Shown: one piece after another, positions 50,530 to 60,823 of the stretch
Layout: every line of letters starts with the position of its first letter
Numbering within the stretch: position 1 is the first letter of the stretch
NCBI GenBank assembly: GCA_022770365.1
Contig: JALEHU010000092.1
Location: forward strand, 1 to 64,000
Source of the DNA: Blautia sp.
GTDB lineage: Bacteria; Bacillota; Clostridia; Lachnospirales; Lachnospiraceae
Length of the DNA: 64,000 bases
Direction of reading: 5' to 3'
The notes under the pieces: generated by a model
Database searches by the model: none
Told to the model about the DNA's origin: nothing
The model's input: only the letters and a program-made list of their open reading frames with translations
Made by a program: the position numbers and the translations under genes

Positions 50530-51612
50530 TTATCTGCGCACATCGCCTCTGTTTGTGGCAAGTTCGTATCCTACAGACTGCATGCGTCTGCTGAGACAGT
50601 TCCTGCATTCAGCGGCTTCATCGCCGGTGCAGATCTTATTATCATAGAGCTCGTATTTTTTTCTTACTGAGACCGGAGAAAGATTGGGCATAACTACATT
50701 CGCTCCGGCCAGTATTCCCATCTCTCTGCCTCTGGGATGAATGGTTCCCAGAGCTGTAGTAGCGGGAAGCAGCACATAGGGGAGAATCAGGCGGATAATG
50801 GACAGCAGCCACAGAGTCTCCTCCAGAGTGCCGGCCGGCTGACTGGCAAATGGCGTATCCTTGTGAGGGATAAATGGTCCTATCCCGCACATGTCCGGAG
50901 AAAATTCTTCCAGAAATTTCAGATCTTCTGCCAGAGTTTCCGGTGTCTGATATGGAGAGCCTACCATAAAACCGCATCCGACCTGGTATCCGATCTCTTT
51001 CAGATCCCGGAGGCATTTCATGCGATGTTCAAAAGACATTTCCTGCGGATGCAGTTTTTCATAATGGGATTTGTCTGCAGTTTCGTGACGAAGCAGATAT
51101 CTGTCCGCACCGGCATCGAATAATCTCTGGTAACTTTCTCTGGAGCGTTCACCAAGAGAAAGGGTGACTGCACAGTCCGGATACTGCTCTTTAATTCCGG
51201 CGATGAGGCCGCACATGACATCATCATTCCAGAACCGGTCCTCGCCGCCCTGCAGAACAAAAGTGCGGAATCCCAGTTCATATCCCATAGAACAGCATTC
51301 CATAATCTGATCTGCGGTAAGTCTGTAGCGTTCGCACTGATGGTTGGAACGGCGGATTCCGCAGTAAAGGCAGTCATTTCTGCAGATGTTGGTAAATTCG
51401 ATCAGGCCCCGGACATAAACGGAAGTCCCGTAAATCTCTTCGCGGATGCGCCGGGCTTTCGGGGCAATGTAATCCATGGATTCTTTTGTCCGGTTCCGGA
51501 TAAGAAAGGCATATTCATCAAGGGTGAGAGAATGCTGATCTTCCAGCTTGTCAATCAGGGAAGTTACCTGTCTGTATGTCTCTGTCATAACGACACCTCT
51601 TTTCGTTTTCAT
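50530..51612 (-). CDS. hydE: [FeFe] hydrogenase H-cluster radical SAM maturase HydE
   Basis: RGLIEFTNICRNDCLYCGIR; ALGTIHPRGREMGILAGANVVMPNLSP. Confidence 0.93.
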   Translation of the reverse strand: MKTKRGVVMTETYRQVTSLIDKLEDQHSLTLDEYAFLIRNRTKESMDYIAPKARRIREEIYGTSVYVRGLIEFTNICRNDCLYCGIRRSNHQCERYRLTADQIMECCSMGYELGFRTFVLQGGEDRFWNDDVMCGLIAGIKEQYPDCAVTLSLGERSRESYQRLFDAGADRYLLRHETADKSHYEKLHPQEMSFEHRMKCLRDLKEIGYQVGCGFMVGSPYQTPETLAEDLKFLEEFSPDMCGIGPFIPHKDTPFASQPAGTLEETLWLLSIIRLILPYVLLPATTALGTIHPRGREMGILAGANVVMPNLSPVSVRKKYELYDNKICTGDEAAECRNCLSRRMQSVGYELATNRGDVRR

Positions 51613-51925
51613 ATCTGATCACGCGGCAGTGATATTCTTATTTTTATTCTATATCCTGGCTGTCTGACATGTCAAGAATTACTTTTCCTATTATTTTTGT
51701 ATGCAAATATATTCCTTTTTGTAAATATATTTCTTTTGTGTATCTAATAGGGATGGGGCGTTTTGGGAAATTATCATTCATAAGATGGAGAATCTGAATT
51801 ATACTACAGGTGTTTTCATGCTTGCCGGAAAATTTATTGAGAGGAACAGTGTGAGACGGATTGCTCCTCCAGTACCTTTTGTCTGAAAGCAGTTTGAACA
51901 GAAATGAAGTACAAAAAGAACAACC

Positions 51926-51982
51926 CTGCGGGAAGCAATGCTGATGATGCATTGGAATATCCCGGCAGGGTTGTTTTTTGAT
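51926..51982. terminator. Strong stem-loop terminator
   Basis: AACAACCCTGCGGGA...TCCCGGCAGGGTTGTTTTTTG. Confidence 0.75.
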
Positions 51983-52055
51983 TTATTTTTTTGAGATATC
52001 CAGGAATCTTTCATACATGTGTATATCAGCCGCCAAACTCTGATATGTTTGTATG

Positions 52056-53495
52056 TTACCCTGCAAGCCCCATGACCTGAATCAGGAAAAACCAGCTGAG
52101 ACCATAATAGGAAACGACTGCAACAAGGTCGTTGACGGTGGTGATCAGCGGACCGGAGGCAACTGCAGGGTCAATATTGATCTTCTTGAAAAAGATCGGA
52201 ATACAGGTTCCCACAATGCTGGATATGATCATTGCCAGCAGAAGCGAACATCCGATACATGCGGAAACCGCAAATGCAAATGCAGGTCCTTTTCCCTTGA
52301 ACAGGCAGATGTAGACGCCGATAAAACAAAAAGAAAGAAGGCCCAGAATGATGCCGTTGCTCGCACCGACCTTCATTTCTTTTCCCACGAGGGAAAGCTT
52401 CTGGCGGGCGGTCAGGGACTCATCCATCAGGACCCGGATCGTTACTGCCAGGGACTGGGTTCCAACGTTTCCGGCCATGTCAAGGATCAATGACTGGAAA
52501 CACATGATCAGTGTCAGCTGGGAAACGACTTTTTCAAAAACACCCACTACTGAGGAAACCAGCATGCCCAGTCCGAGAAGCACCAGAAGCCAGGGAAGCC
52601 GCTTTTTCATACTCTCTTTCAGAGGTTCCTTAAGATCCTCCTCTGCGGTCAGACCGGCAAGTCTTGCATAGTCTTCCCCCATTTCGTCATCAACTACCTG
52701 GATGATGTTCTGAGAGGTAATAACACCCAGAAGGTGATTATTGTTATCCAGAACCGGGATGGAATTCTCTGAATAATCCTTCAGCTTTTCGATACAGTCA
52801 TCAATGGATTCCTGGCCGTAAACGTAAGGGTAGGATGTCATGATCAGGTCATTAAGATCATCCGTCTGTCTGGCGATGATCAGTTCCTTCAGACCAATGG
52901 CGCCATAGAAAGTTTCATTTTCTTCCACCACGAAAAGAGTGGAGATGTTGTCGTTGCGTGATGCCTGCCGGATGAGCTCACTCATGGCCTGCTTCACAGA
53001 AAGATCCTTCTGTATAATGATGCAGTTGGTGGTCATTTTGCTTCCAATCTCGTCATCATCGAAGGAGGCGATCAGCGCAATATCCTTGCGGACTTTCACA
53101 TCCAGAAGTTCGATGAGCAGTGCACGCTTGTTTTTTTCAAGCTCCCGGAGAATCTCCACAGCAGCATCTGCTTCCATACGGGAGAGAACGGCAGCGGCTT
53201 TTTTCAGATCCATCTCATCCAGATAGCGTCCGGCATCCTGTTCGTCCGTGTATTCAAAAATTCCGGAGAGCATATCCAGATCCAGGATTCTGTACAGCTT
53301 TTTTCTTTCTGCAGATGACAGGGCAGGAAGTACGTCTGCAATGTCATTTTCGTGATAATCATCCAACTGGTCACACATGACTTTCGGTGAGGCATTGCTG
53401 CGGATGATTTTCAGTATTTCACTTTTGTAGTCCGGTTTTAATACGATTTTTTCTTCTTCCTGAGAAGTGCTTGTTTCAAGTACTTTGTTTTCCAT
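52056..53495 (-). CDS. mgtE: Magnesium transporter MgtE
   Basis: MgtE_N + CBS pair + C-terminal TM domain (GNVGTQSLAVTIRVL). Confidence 0.95.
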   Translation of the reverse strand: MENKVLETSTSQEEEKIVLKPDYKSEILKIIRSNASPKVMCDQLDDYHENDIADVLPALSSAERKKLYRILDLDMLSGIFEYTDEQDAGRYLDEMDLKKAAAVLSRMEADAAVEILRELEKNKRALLIELLDVKVRKDIALIASFDDDEIGSKMTTNCIIIQKDLSVKQAMSELIRQASRNDNISTLFVVEENETFYGAIGLKELIIARQTDDLNDLIMTSYPYVYGQESIDDCIEKLKDYSENSIPVLDNNNHLLGVITSQNIIQVVDDEMGEDYARLAGLTAEEDLKEPLKESMKKRLPWLLVLLGLGMLVSSVVGVFEKVVSQLTLIMCFQSLILDMAGNVGTQSLAVTIRVLMDESLTARQKLSLVGKEMKVGASNGIILGLLSFCFIGVYICLFKGKGPAFAFAVSACIGCSLLLAMIISSIVGTCIPIFFKKINIDPAVASGPLITTVNDLVAVVSYYGLSWFFLIQVMGLAG

Positions 53496-54056
53496 TTTTC
53501 AGACCTCCTTATCTTTTTTGTGTTGCTCTGTGACTGTAACAGCAGTAAATTGCACATCAAAAAAAGATGCAGGACTTTGTCCTCCACTGAAACCGATACT
53601 GACTGGTTATGGGAAAAGAACAGAAACACCGGAAAAAGAAATGAATACGAATTCAGATAAATCTGATAAAATGAAACAACAGGAAATCAGATCAATGAAT
53701 TGTGGATTTCACCAGATAAAAAACAGAAGGGAACGAGTATGTGATACAGCGGGTTCCCGAATCTGTCCAGGGTGATTCTGTTCTTATGCATCTACTTCGA
53801 CCATGACTATCACAACTGTCCATTCTGTTCACCATCCTTTATGATTGTATTATACGGATTTCAGATGTCCGTACCATTCTATTATAATGCAGGGAAAGAA
53901 AGATTTCAATGACTGATTTCCTTGACTTTCCTGTGGGAAAACATATAATTGACATTAATGATATGACGGGTAATAGAGAATAGTATAACATACGGAAGTG
54001 ATTTACGGGTATCTATAAAATAATTATACAGGATATAGGGAGAAACGGGGGATACT

Positions 54057-55487
54057 TTGAGGAAGATACGTAAAATTCTGGTAAAGCTGATCTTGTTATG
54101 GGTGGTTTTTATCGTTCTGTCACTGGCGATACCGCCCCTTTTTCATAAATCATATGATGGTAAAAATCAGAAAACAGAAGCATTATTCGAAAGCAATCAG
54201 GAAAATAATCAGGAAAACAAACATGGCAGCAGTCTGAAAAGTAATCTGCAAAATCAGGAAAGAGTTTTGAGTATTGATAATAATATGGATGCTCTTTTGT
54301 GGAGGCTCCGTCTGATTGAAGCTGCCAGGGAGAAAATCATTTTTACTACATTTGATCTGAGAGATGACCAGAGCGGATGTGAGGTGATGGCTGCGCTTTG
54401 GAATGCGGCGCAGAGAGGGGTAAAAATCCAGATTCTGATAGATGGCATCAATGGTCAGCTGCGGTTGAATAACAGTGAATACTTTCGTGAACTGGCTGCT
54501 CATGAAAACGTAGAAGCAAAGTTTTACAACCCGATCACACTGATAAAACCATGGATGAACAATTATCGTATGCATGATAAATACCTGATTGCGGATGATT
54601 TTGCCTATATTCTGGGAGGCAGGAATACCAATGATCTGTTTCTTGGAAATTATTCCGATTCCTGTAATGAAGACAGGGATATTCTGGTGTACGAGTCAGT
54701 TCCCGGAGAGGGTAATTCTTACAAAAAACTGCAGGAATACTTTGTTCAGATCTGGGACTTACCCTGCTGTGTGGGATTTGATAAACAATGGAATGGTGAA
54801 AAGAAATTAAAGGATCGTTATCAGGAGGTGCAGTGGAACAGTCCTGAGGTATTCAAAAAAACAGACTGGGAAAAAGTCACTATAGAAACCAGTGGAATAG
54901 ATTTATGGACGAATCCTGTGGAACCGGAAAATAAAGAACCGCTGCTCTGGAAGAAAATGGTAAATGTGATGAAAAAGGAGAAAGATCTTGTGATCCAGAC
55001 TCCGTATATCATCAGCGACAAAATGATTTATCAGGATCTGACAGAAATCTGTGCGTCGGCGGAAAAAGTGGATTTAATGATCAACGCGGTTGAGAGCGGA
55101 ACGAATCCTTTCGGCTGCACAGACTATCTGAATCAGAAGGAAAATATCCGGAAAACAGGTGTGACCGTTTATGAATATCTGGGTGAATATGCACAGCATA
55201 CGAAAACGATTCTTGCAGGTGAGAATATCAGCATGGTCGGATCCTGTAATCTGGATATGCGAAGTATTTATCTGGATACAGAGATGATGCTGGTCATCGA
55301 CAGCCCGAAACTGAATGCATCAATCCGAGATCAGATAAGTGTGCTGAAAGAAAAAAGCCGTCAGATTTCTCCGGACGGAACAGTCACAGACGGAGAACAA
55401 TACGAACCAGAAGAACAGAGTACCCAAAAGAAACTGTTCTATGGAGTCCTGAGAATACTGACGGTGCCATTCCGGCAGTTGCTGTAA
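54057..55487 (+). CDS. Phospholipase D family / cardiolipin synthase-like protein
   Basis: Two HKD-type motifs: MHDKYLIADDFAYILGGRN and QHTKTILAGENISMVGSCNLDMRS. Confidence 0.88.
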   Translation: MRKIRKILVKLILLWVVFIVLSLAIPPLFHKSYDGKNQKTEALFESNQENNQENKHGSSLKSNLQNQERVLSIDNNMDALLWRLRLIEAAREKIIFTTFDLRDDQSGCEVMAALWNAAQRGVKIQILIDGINGQLRLNNSEYFRELAAHENVEAKFYNPITLIKPWMNNYRMHDKYLIADDFAYILGGRNTNDLFLGNYSDSCNEDRDILVYESVPGEGNSYKKLQEYFVQIWDLPCCVGFDKQWNGEKKLKDRYQEVQWNSPEVFKKTDWEKVTIETSGIDLWTNPVEPENKEPLLWKKMVNVMKKEKDLVIQTPYIISDKMIYQDLTEICASAEKVDLMINAVESGTNPFGCTDYLNQKENIRKTGVTVYEYLGEYAQHTKTILAGENISMVGSCNLDMRSIYLDTEMMLVIDSPKLNASIRDQISVLKEKSRQISPDGTVTDGEQYEPEEQSTQKKLFYGVLRILTVPFRQLL

Positions 55488-55521
55488 ATCCATCACATGC
55501 GTGTGCATCTTACAGAGAATT

Positions 55522-56328
55522 TTATTCAAAAGAAATGATTTCTCCGTCATCAGGAACAAGAAGGTTTCCGTGATAGTATTCCTGTCCCTCGGCAGTGTAT
55601 TTCTGTTTTCTGTGGGCAATATCCTTATCTTCGGTATGCCAGAGGACAAGATTGGGGATGTTCAGACTTTCTGCCAGTTTGCATGCATCCATGACAGTGC
55701 TGTGATGCTTTTCATAAGGCTTGAAAATATCACGCTGATCATACAGGCAGAACGCTTCGTGAAGCAGCCAGTCAGATCCCTGAACATAGGGAAGCAGAGC
55801 TTCATGGTAAGGTTCATCCCCCGGGAATGCCAGCTTCACGCCGTTTTTCATCTGTATCTGGTAACCGAACTGTTTTTCCTTGGTAGAGCCGATATCAAAA
55901 AATGTAAAACGATCACCGAGGATTTCATCCTGTCCGCCGTCTTCCACAACATGAAACAGAATCCGGGAGCCAAAATGACTGGTGAATTTCTTGCCGATGG
56001 TCAGACGGGAAAGGGTCTGGATCGTCTCTACAAGTTCATAATGACAGTAAATATGCAAATTGCCTTCATACCTGGATTTGTTCATGCTTGTGGCGATCAT
56101 ACGGATCATCCAGACCATGCCGAGGATATGGTCATTATGGGCATGGGTCACAAAGATGTGATGAATCTTTTCCAGAGGAATATTCTGTTTTTCCAGGGCG
56201 AGAAGAATGCCATTGCCGCCGCCGGCATCGGTAAGAAAGTATTCATCGCCGTTTTTCATGGCAAAGCAGGTATTATAGCAGTGGATGGCCTGGGCATTTC
56301 CAGTGCCGAGAACAATTAAGTTTTCCAT
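55522..56328 (-). CDS. MBL-fold metallohydrolase (RNase Z-like)
   Basis: LDTGGG-like DAGGGNGILLAL; HIFVTHAHNDHILGMVWM. Confidence 0.88.
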   Translation of the reverse strand: MENLIVLGTGNAQAIHCYNTCFAMKNGDEYFLTDAGGGNGILLALEKQNIPLEKIHHIFVTHAHNDHILGMVWMIRMIATSMNKSRYEGNLHIYCHYELVETIQTLSRLTIGKKFTSHFGSRILFHVVEDGGQDEILGDRFTFFDIGSTKEKQFGYQIQMKNGVKLAFPGDEPYHEALLPYVQGSDWLLHEAFCLYDQRDIFKPYEKHHSTVMDACKLAESLNIPNLVLWHTEDKDIAHRKQKYTAEGQEYYHGNLLVPDDGEIISFE

Positions 56329-56523
56329 AGTTGTTAATCTCCTGAGTAATATAACAGCCGTAAGACGGGCTGTTCTGATATCTATTATAGACAAATCACA
56401 TTGGTATGCAAGTATTTTGTATACGACAATGGTGTGATATTGATATGAATAATGACTTGTGAATGATTATGGAGAGGTGTATGATAAATGAAAATAATGG
56501 AAGTATTCTGAAAGGCAGCAAAT

Positions 56524-57765
56524 ATGGGAAATAAGAGGAAGGAATTGAGACAGAAAGCAGATCAGATTATCAGAGAGTCACTGGAGGCAGTGATGCCGGA
56601 CCATGCCGTAGAAAAGGCTCTGGAAAATTACCGTGGCCTGGGCGGCCGTACCATTCTTGTGGCAGCCGGTAAAGCGGCATGGCAGATGGCAGCGGCTGCT
56701 GTACGGGTACTTGGACAGGTGGACGATGGAATTGTCATTACTAAATATGATCATGTAAAGGGACCGATTCCGGGAGTGGAGTGCCGGGAAGCGGGACATC
56801 CCGTACCGGATGAAAACAGCTTTGAAGCAACAGAGAAAGCTCTGGAAAAAGTCAGCGGACTGAACGAGAACGACACGGTTCTTTTTCTTCTTTCCGGTGG
56901 CGGAAGTGCACTGTTTGAAAAGCCGCTGATCCCCGGAGAGGAGCTGCAGGATATTACGAAACAGCTTCTGGCATGCGGGGCAGATGTTGTGGAGATGAAC
57001 ACGATCCGCAAGCGTCTGTCCGGCGTAAAAGGAGGACGTTTTGCGCTTGCATGTATGCCTGCAAAGGTGTATGCTATTGTGCTCAGCGACATCCTGGGAG
57101 ATCCCCTGGATATGATCGCGTCAGGACCTGCATATCCGGATTCTTCTACCTGCGGGCAGGCGAATGCTATTGCAGAAAAATATCAGCTGAATCTGTCCGA
57201 ACGGGTACAGTCACTTTTAAAAGAGGAAACTCCGAAGGAACTTGTTAATGTAACGACACAGATTACGGGCAGCGTCCGTGAACTGTGTGAGGCGGCAGCG
57301 AAAGCGGCGACGGAGCTTGGATTTGAACCGGTTGTTTTGACTGATGAGCTCTGTTGCGAGGCAAGAGAAGCGGGAAGCATGCTGGCGAGTATTCTTCGTA
57401 CTCACCGAAAAGATGGAAAACGGCTCTGTTATATAGCAGGAGGCGAGACCGTGGTTCATCTCAACGGAAAAGGCAAAGGCGGAAGAAATCAGGAACTGGC
57501 TCTTGCAGCGGCGCCTGGAATCGCCGGAATGCCTGGTGCCTGTGTATTTTCTGTGGGAAGCGACGGTACAGACGGCCCCACAGATGCAGCAGGCGGTTAT
57601 GTGGATGGGGAGACTCTGGATTGCCTGAAGCAGAAGAATCTGGATGTCTTTACTGTTTTGAGTAACAACGACGCATATACAGCACTTGCAGCTGTCGGCG
57701 GTCTGGTCATCACAGGGCCGACAGGGACAAATGTCAATGATGTTGCAGTTGCATTGTTAGACTGA
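56524..57765 (+). CDS. Glycerate kinase type II (DUF4147/MOFRL)
   Basis: VAAGKAAWQMAAAA; FLLSGGGSALFEKP; GGRNQELALAAAPGI. Confidence 0.92.
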   Translation: MGNKRKELRQKADQIIRESLEAVMPDHAVEKALENYRGLGGRTILVAAGKAAWQMAAAAVRVLGQVDDGIVITKYDHVKGPIPGVECREAGHPVPDENSFEATEKALEKVSGLNENDTVLFLLSGGGSALFEKPLIPGEELQDITKQLLACGADVVEMNTIRKRLSGVKGGRFALACMPAKVYAIVLSDILGDPLDMIASGPAYPDSSTCGQANAIAEKYQLNLSERVQSLLKEETPKELVNVTTQITGSVRELCEAAAKAATELGFEPVVLTDELCCEAREAGSMLASILRTHRKDGKRLCYIAGGETVVHLNGKGKGGRNQELALAAAPGIAGMPGACVFSVGSDGTDGPTDAAGGYVDGETLDCLKQKNLDVFTVLSNNDAYTALAAVGGLVITGPTGTNVNDVAVALLD

Positions 57766-57804
57766 TTATCTGATCATATTGTTGAAATAACAGAAAGCAG
57801 TAAA

Positions 57805-57853
57805 AGATGCTGCCGGACTTGTGAATGTTCATATGTCCGGCAGCATTTGCGTT
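57805..57853. terminator. Terminator
   Basis: GATGCTGCCGGAC...GTCCGGCAGCATTTGC. Confidence 0.75.
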
Positions 57854-58161
57854 TATTTACAGTCTTTGCAGGTTTCCATACATGGTGCATCGAAGCTCGG
57901 GTTAAAAGCATAGAAGTTTTTGGAATCCAGCTGTTCCTGTATGCTTCGAAGAGCTTCACCGAAGCGCTGGAAGTGGACGACTTCCCGGGCCCGGAGGAAC
58001 CTGATGGGGTCTGCGATTTCCGGAATATCGCGGACTACCCGGAGAATGTTGTCGTAAGTGGAACGTGCTTTCTGCTCTGGTGCGATAAGAAAAGAACAAT
58101 AAATGGAGTACATAGTTACATTTGCATAAGAAGTTTTGAATATTTCCTGTTTCGTTTGCAT
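57853..58161 (-). pseudogene. CotJC-type (Mn-catalase family) spore coat protein, 3' fragment only
   Basis: From about 58083 downward: PEQKARSTYDNILRVVRDIPEIADPIRFLRAREVVHFQRFGEALRSIQEQLDSKNFYAFNPSFD; N-terminal two thirds absent. Confidence 0.8.
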
Positions 58162-58167
58162 ATTCCA

Positions 58168-59757
58168 TCAGAAATTCCAGTGGATTTCGATCGGAACCTT
58201 ATTTGTGCCGGGAAGCCTTTTTTCTATCCGGATATAGTCGATCATTGTTTCAACAGCTTCGCGATTCAGATGTTCCAGGTTTGTGTATTGCTCAGAAAGC
58301 TTTTCAGGATTATCCTTTGATTCCTTGCTCCTTTGTAACTCTGATAATGACCGTCTGCTGTCCGAAATCATACCCTCCAGGCGGTTTTCTTCTTCAGCAA
58401 AATTCTTTGAAAATGACAGGAATTCGCTTTCGGTAAGGATTCCTTTTGTTTTATCCAGGTAAAGATTCTGAAGTGCTTTCCGATATTCAGAGATTTTTTT
58501 TTCGTACAGAGCGATATGGTTTCTCAATTGTTCTTCCTGTTTTGCAAAAATGTCTTCAGACAATCGCCTTATAATTTTCATCTGAGCTGCTATATTGTTT
58601 TTGTCAAGATATTGTGCGGATAATTGGTTCAATTCAGTGATAACTGCGTTTTCTAATGCATTCAGTGAAATAAAAGCACCGGCACAGGCGTCTTTAGACA
58701 CTTGGCGGTTGGGGCATTTCAGGTAATACCTGCCGTGACTCTGAGAAGAACGCATCACGTAACCGCACCCTGCACACCGGACTTTTCCTGCGAATATTCC
58801 GGTTTTTCCGCTGGAAAAGGGCCTGGTGCGCTGCTGGATGAGAGCCTGTACTCTGTCCCAGAGCGCGCGGTCTATGATCGGCTCATGAGTTCCTTCGACG
58901 CGGTACCATTCATTTTTGGGACGCGGTCGGTTCTGCTTTGTTTTGTAGGAGATGCTTCCGTATTTTCCCTGTACCATATTGCCGATATAGATTTCATTCT
59001 GAAGCATATGGGCAATGGCAGAGTATTTCCATAAGGTACTGTTTGGGGATTTTGGCTGCTGATAACGATAACCATGCAGACGTTTGTATTCTGTGGGATT
59101 TGGAATGCCGCGTTCATTCAGCATTCGTGCAATGGCTGTTTTTCCATATCCCTGTGAAAACAGAGTAAACACCGCGCGGACGACAGCGGCAGCTTCTTCA
59201 TCAATGATCAGATGCCCTTTCTGCCGGGGATCCTTTTGGTAGCCGTAAAGGGGAAAGGCACCGATATGGAGCCCCTTTTTACGCTTGTCTGTGAGAACAC
59301 TTCTGATGTTGTCCGACATGTCTTCCAGGTACCATTCATTGACCAGACCATTGATCTGCCGGGATTTTTTATTGCCCTTACTGGCGGTGTCGGCATTGTC
59401 CACGATACTGACAAAGCGGATTCCCCATAGTGGAAATAAGCCATGGATATACTTTTCCACAAGCTCCAGTTCACGGGTGAATCGTGACTGCGTTTTGCAG
59501 AGTATCACATCGAATTTTCTTCTCTCAGCATCCTTAAGCAGACGGTTGAATTCCGGCCGCTTCCGGTCAGAACCGGTGTAATCATCATCACTGTAGATAT
59601 CATAGACTTCCCATCCCTGTTCATGTGAATAATCCATCAGCATGGATTTCTGATTCCGGATGCTTTCGCTGTCATCTGTTTCATGTTGTTTATTCCGGTC
59701 TTCTTCCGACAGGCGGCAGTAGATTGCAGCTTTCACAGTCATACAGAGATCACACAT
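58168..59757 (-). CDS. Large serine recombinase (resolvase + recombinase + zinc ribbon + coiled coil)
   Basis: AAIYCRLSEEDRN; DYTGSDRKRPEFNRLLKDAERRKFDVILCKTQSRFTRE; CAGCGYVMRSSQSHGRYYLKCPNRQ. Confidence 0.95.
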   Translation of the reverse strand: MCDLCMTVKAAIYCRLSEEDRNKQHETDDSESIRNQKSMLMDYSHEQGWEVYDIYSDDDYTGSDRKRPEFNRLLKDAERRKFDVILCKTQSRFTRELELVEKYIHGLFPLWGIRFVSIVDNADTASKGNKKSRQINGLVNEWYLEDMSDNIRSVLTDKRKKGLHIGAFPLYGYQKDPRQKGHLIIDEEAAAVVRAVFTLFSQGYGKTAIARMLNERGIPNPTEYKRLHGYRYQQPKSPNSTLWKYSAIAHMLQNEIYIGNMVQGKYGSISYKTKQNRPRPKNEWYRVEGTHEPIIDRALWDRVQALIQQRTRPFSSGKTGIFAGKVRCAGCGYVMRSSQSHGRYYLKCPNRQVSKDACAGAFISLNALENAVITELNQLSAQYLDKNNIAAQMKIIRRLSEDIFAKQEEQLRNHIALYEKKISEYRKALQNLYLDKTKGILTESEFLSFSKNFAEEENRLEGMISDSRRSLSELQRSKESKDNPEKLSEQYTNLEHLNREAVETMIDYIRIEKRLPGTNKVPIEIHWNF

Positions 59758-59908
59758 CCTGTCCGGTTTTGCCGGTATGTTTTCTTTTATCTTCTTCCAT
59801 TCGAATAATCATGTCAGTCCATTGCTTTGTAAACTGATCTTTGACAGGAGTATTTTTGCCGCCTTTAAAAACATTTTTACAGATAACCTGTGTCTGTTTC
59901 CGTCCCAA
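59750..59908 (-). CDS. Small ORF (about 52 aa, TTG start) translationally coupled to the recombinase; not in the supplied ORF track
   Basis: LGRKQTQVICKNVFKGGKNTPVKDQFTKQWTDMIIRMEEDKRKHTGKTGQDV*; stop GTGTGA overlaps recombinase ATGTGTGA. Confidence 0.5.
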   Translation of the reverse strand: MGRKQTQVICKNVFKGGKNTPVKDQFTKQWTDMIIRMEEDKRKHTGKTGQDV

Positions 59909-60023
59909 CAGACCACCGCCTTTATTTTGTTGTGAAAACTTATGCAGCTATGCCTGTACCGTATGACAATTAGATGTGATGTTTTCCCTGTTGACGATGG
60001 AAGTTGGTTATTGTAATATTAAA

Positions 60024-60207
60024 GATGATGGGGTCAAAAGGTATTTTGACCCCTCTGATACACGGATTTCTCCGCGCTTTGTGCTCCCGAAATCCTAAAA
60101 ACATTCGAAATCCGCCTTATTCGGGCTACTTTCTCATGTTTTTGCGGGTCCCAAAGTCATGTTTTTTCATGCAAGCATGAAACACATGACCTTTTGACCC
60201 TTGTATC
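60024..60207. mobile_element. 184-bp MITE-like element, family B
   Basis: Ends GATGATGGGGTCAAAAGG / CCTTTTGACCCTTGTATC; flanked by ATATTAAA (60016-60023 and 60208-60215). Confidence 0.8.
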
Positions 60208-60288
60208 ATATTAAAATAATAGCAAAAGAAATCTTTATAATACACGTAAGATAAAAACTTAAACTGGAATTAGAAAGGAGCAATATAG

Positions 60289-60540
60289 TTGCCAGAAATT
60301 AGCAGATTTTACGGTATTATAATTAAAATGTTTATTAAACCAAGAGAACATGAGCCAAGTCATTTACATGCATTATATGGAGAATATGTTGGTATTTTTG
60401 ATCTTCAGACAATGAATATGACTGAGGGGGATTTACCGGGAAAAGCACAGGAGCTTGTTAAAGAATGGATGGAGAATAATCAAAGTGAATTGCTTGAAAT
60501 GTGGGATAGCCAAAATTTCCATAAATTACCGCCATTGTAA
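60289..60540 (+). CDS. DUF4160 domain protein
   Basis: MPEISRFYGIIIKMFIKPREHEPSHLHALYGEY. Confidence 0.88.
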   Translation: MPEISRFYGIIIKMFIKPREHEPSHLHALYGEYVGIFDLQTMNMTEGDLPGKAQELVKEWMENNQSELLEMWDSQNFHKLPPL

Positions 60541-60566
60541 TCTGACCAATAATGGAGGCGTGCTGA

Positions 60567-60815
60567 ATGATACCAAGAATTAAAAGCATAAAGCCATTGG
60601 AGAATTATATGCTATATGTGATGTTTGACGATAAAAAAGAAGTAATTTACGATGTGAAGACAGATATTGAAAATATCAAAAGCTATGAAGCACTAAGAAA
60701 AGTTCAGGGATTGTTTGAATGCGTGAAGTTGGACCAAAGCAGAACAGTTGTTTTCTGGAATGATGAAATTGATTTACCAAGTGATATTATCTATGAATAT
60801 GGAACGGTTGTGTAA
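60567..60815 (+). CDS. DUF2442 domain protein
   Basis: IKSIKPLENYMLYVMFDDKKEVIYDV; VVFWNDEIDLPSDIIYEYG. Confidence 0.85.
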   Translation: MIPRIKSIKPLENYMLYVMFDDKKEVIYDVKTDIENIKSYEALRKVQGLFECVKLDQSRTVVFWNDEIDLPSDIIYEYGTVV

Positions 60816-60823
60816 GAGGAGAT

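Noticed and set aside
53496-53800. M-box magnesium riboswitch upstream of mgtE
   Set aside because: No M-box consensus recognised on the minus strand in this region.
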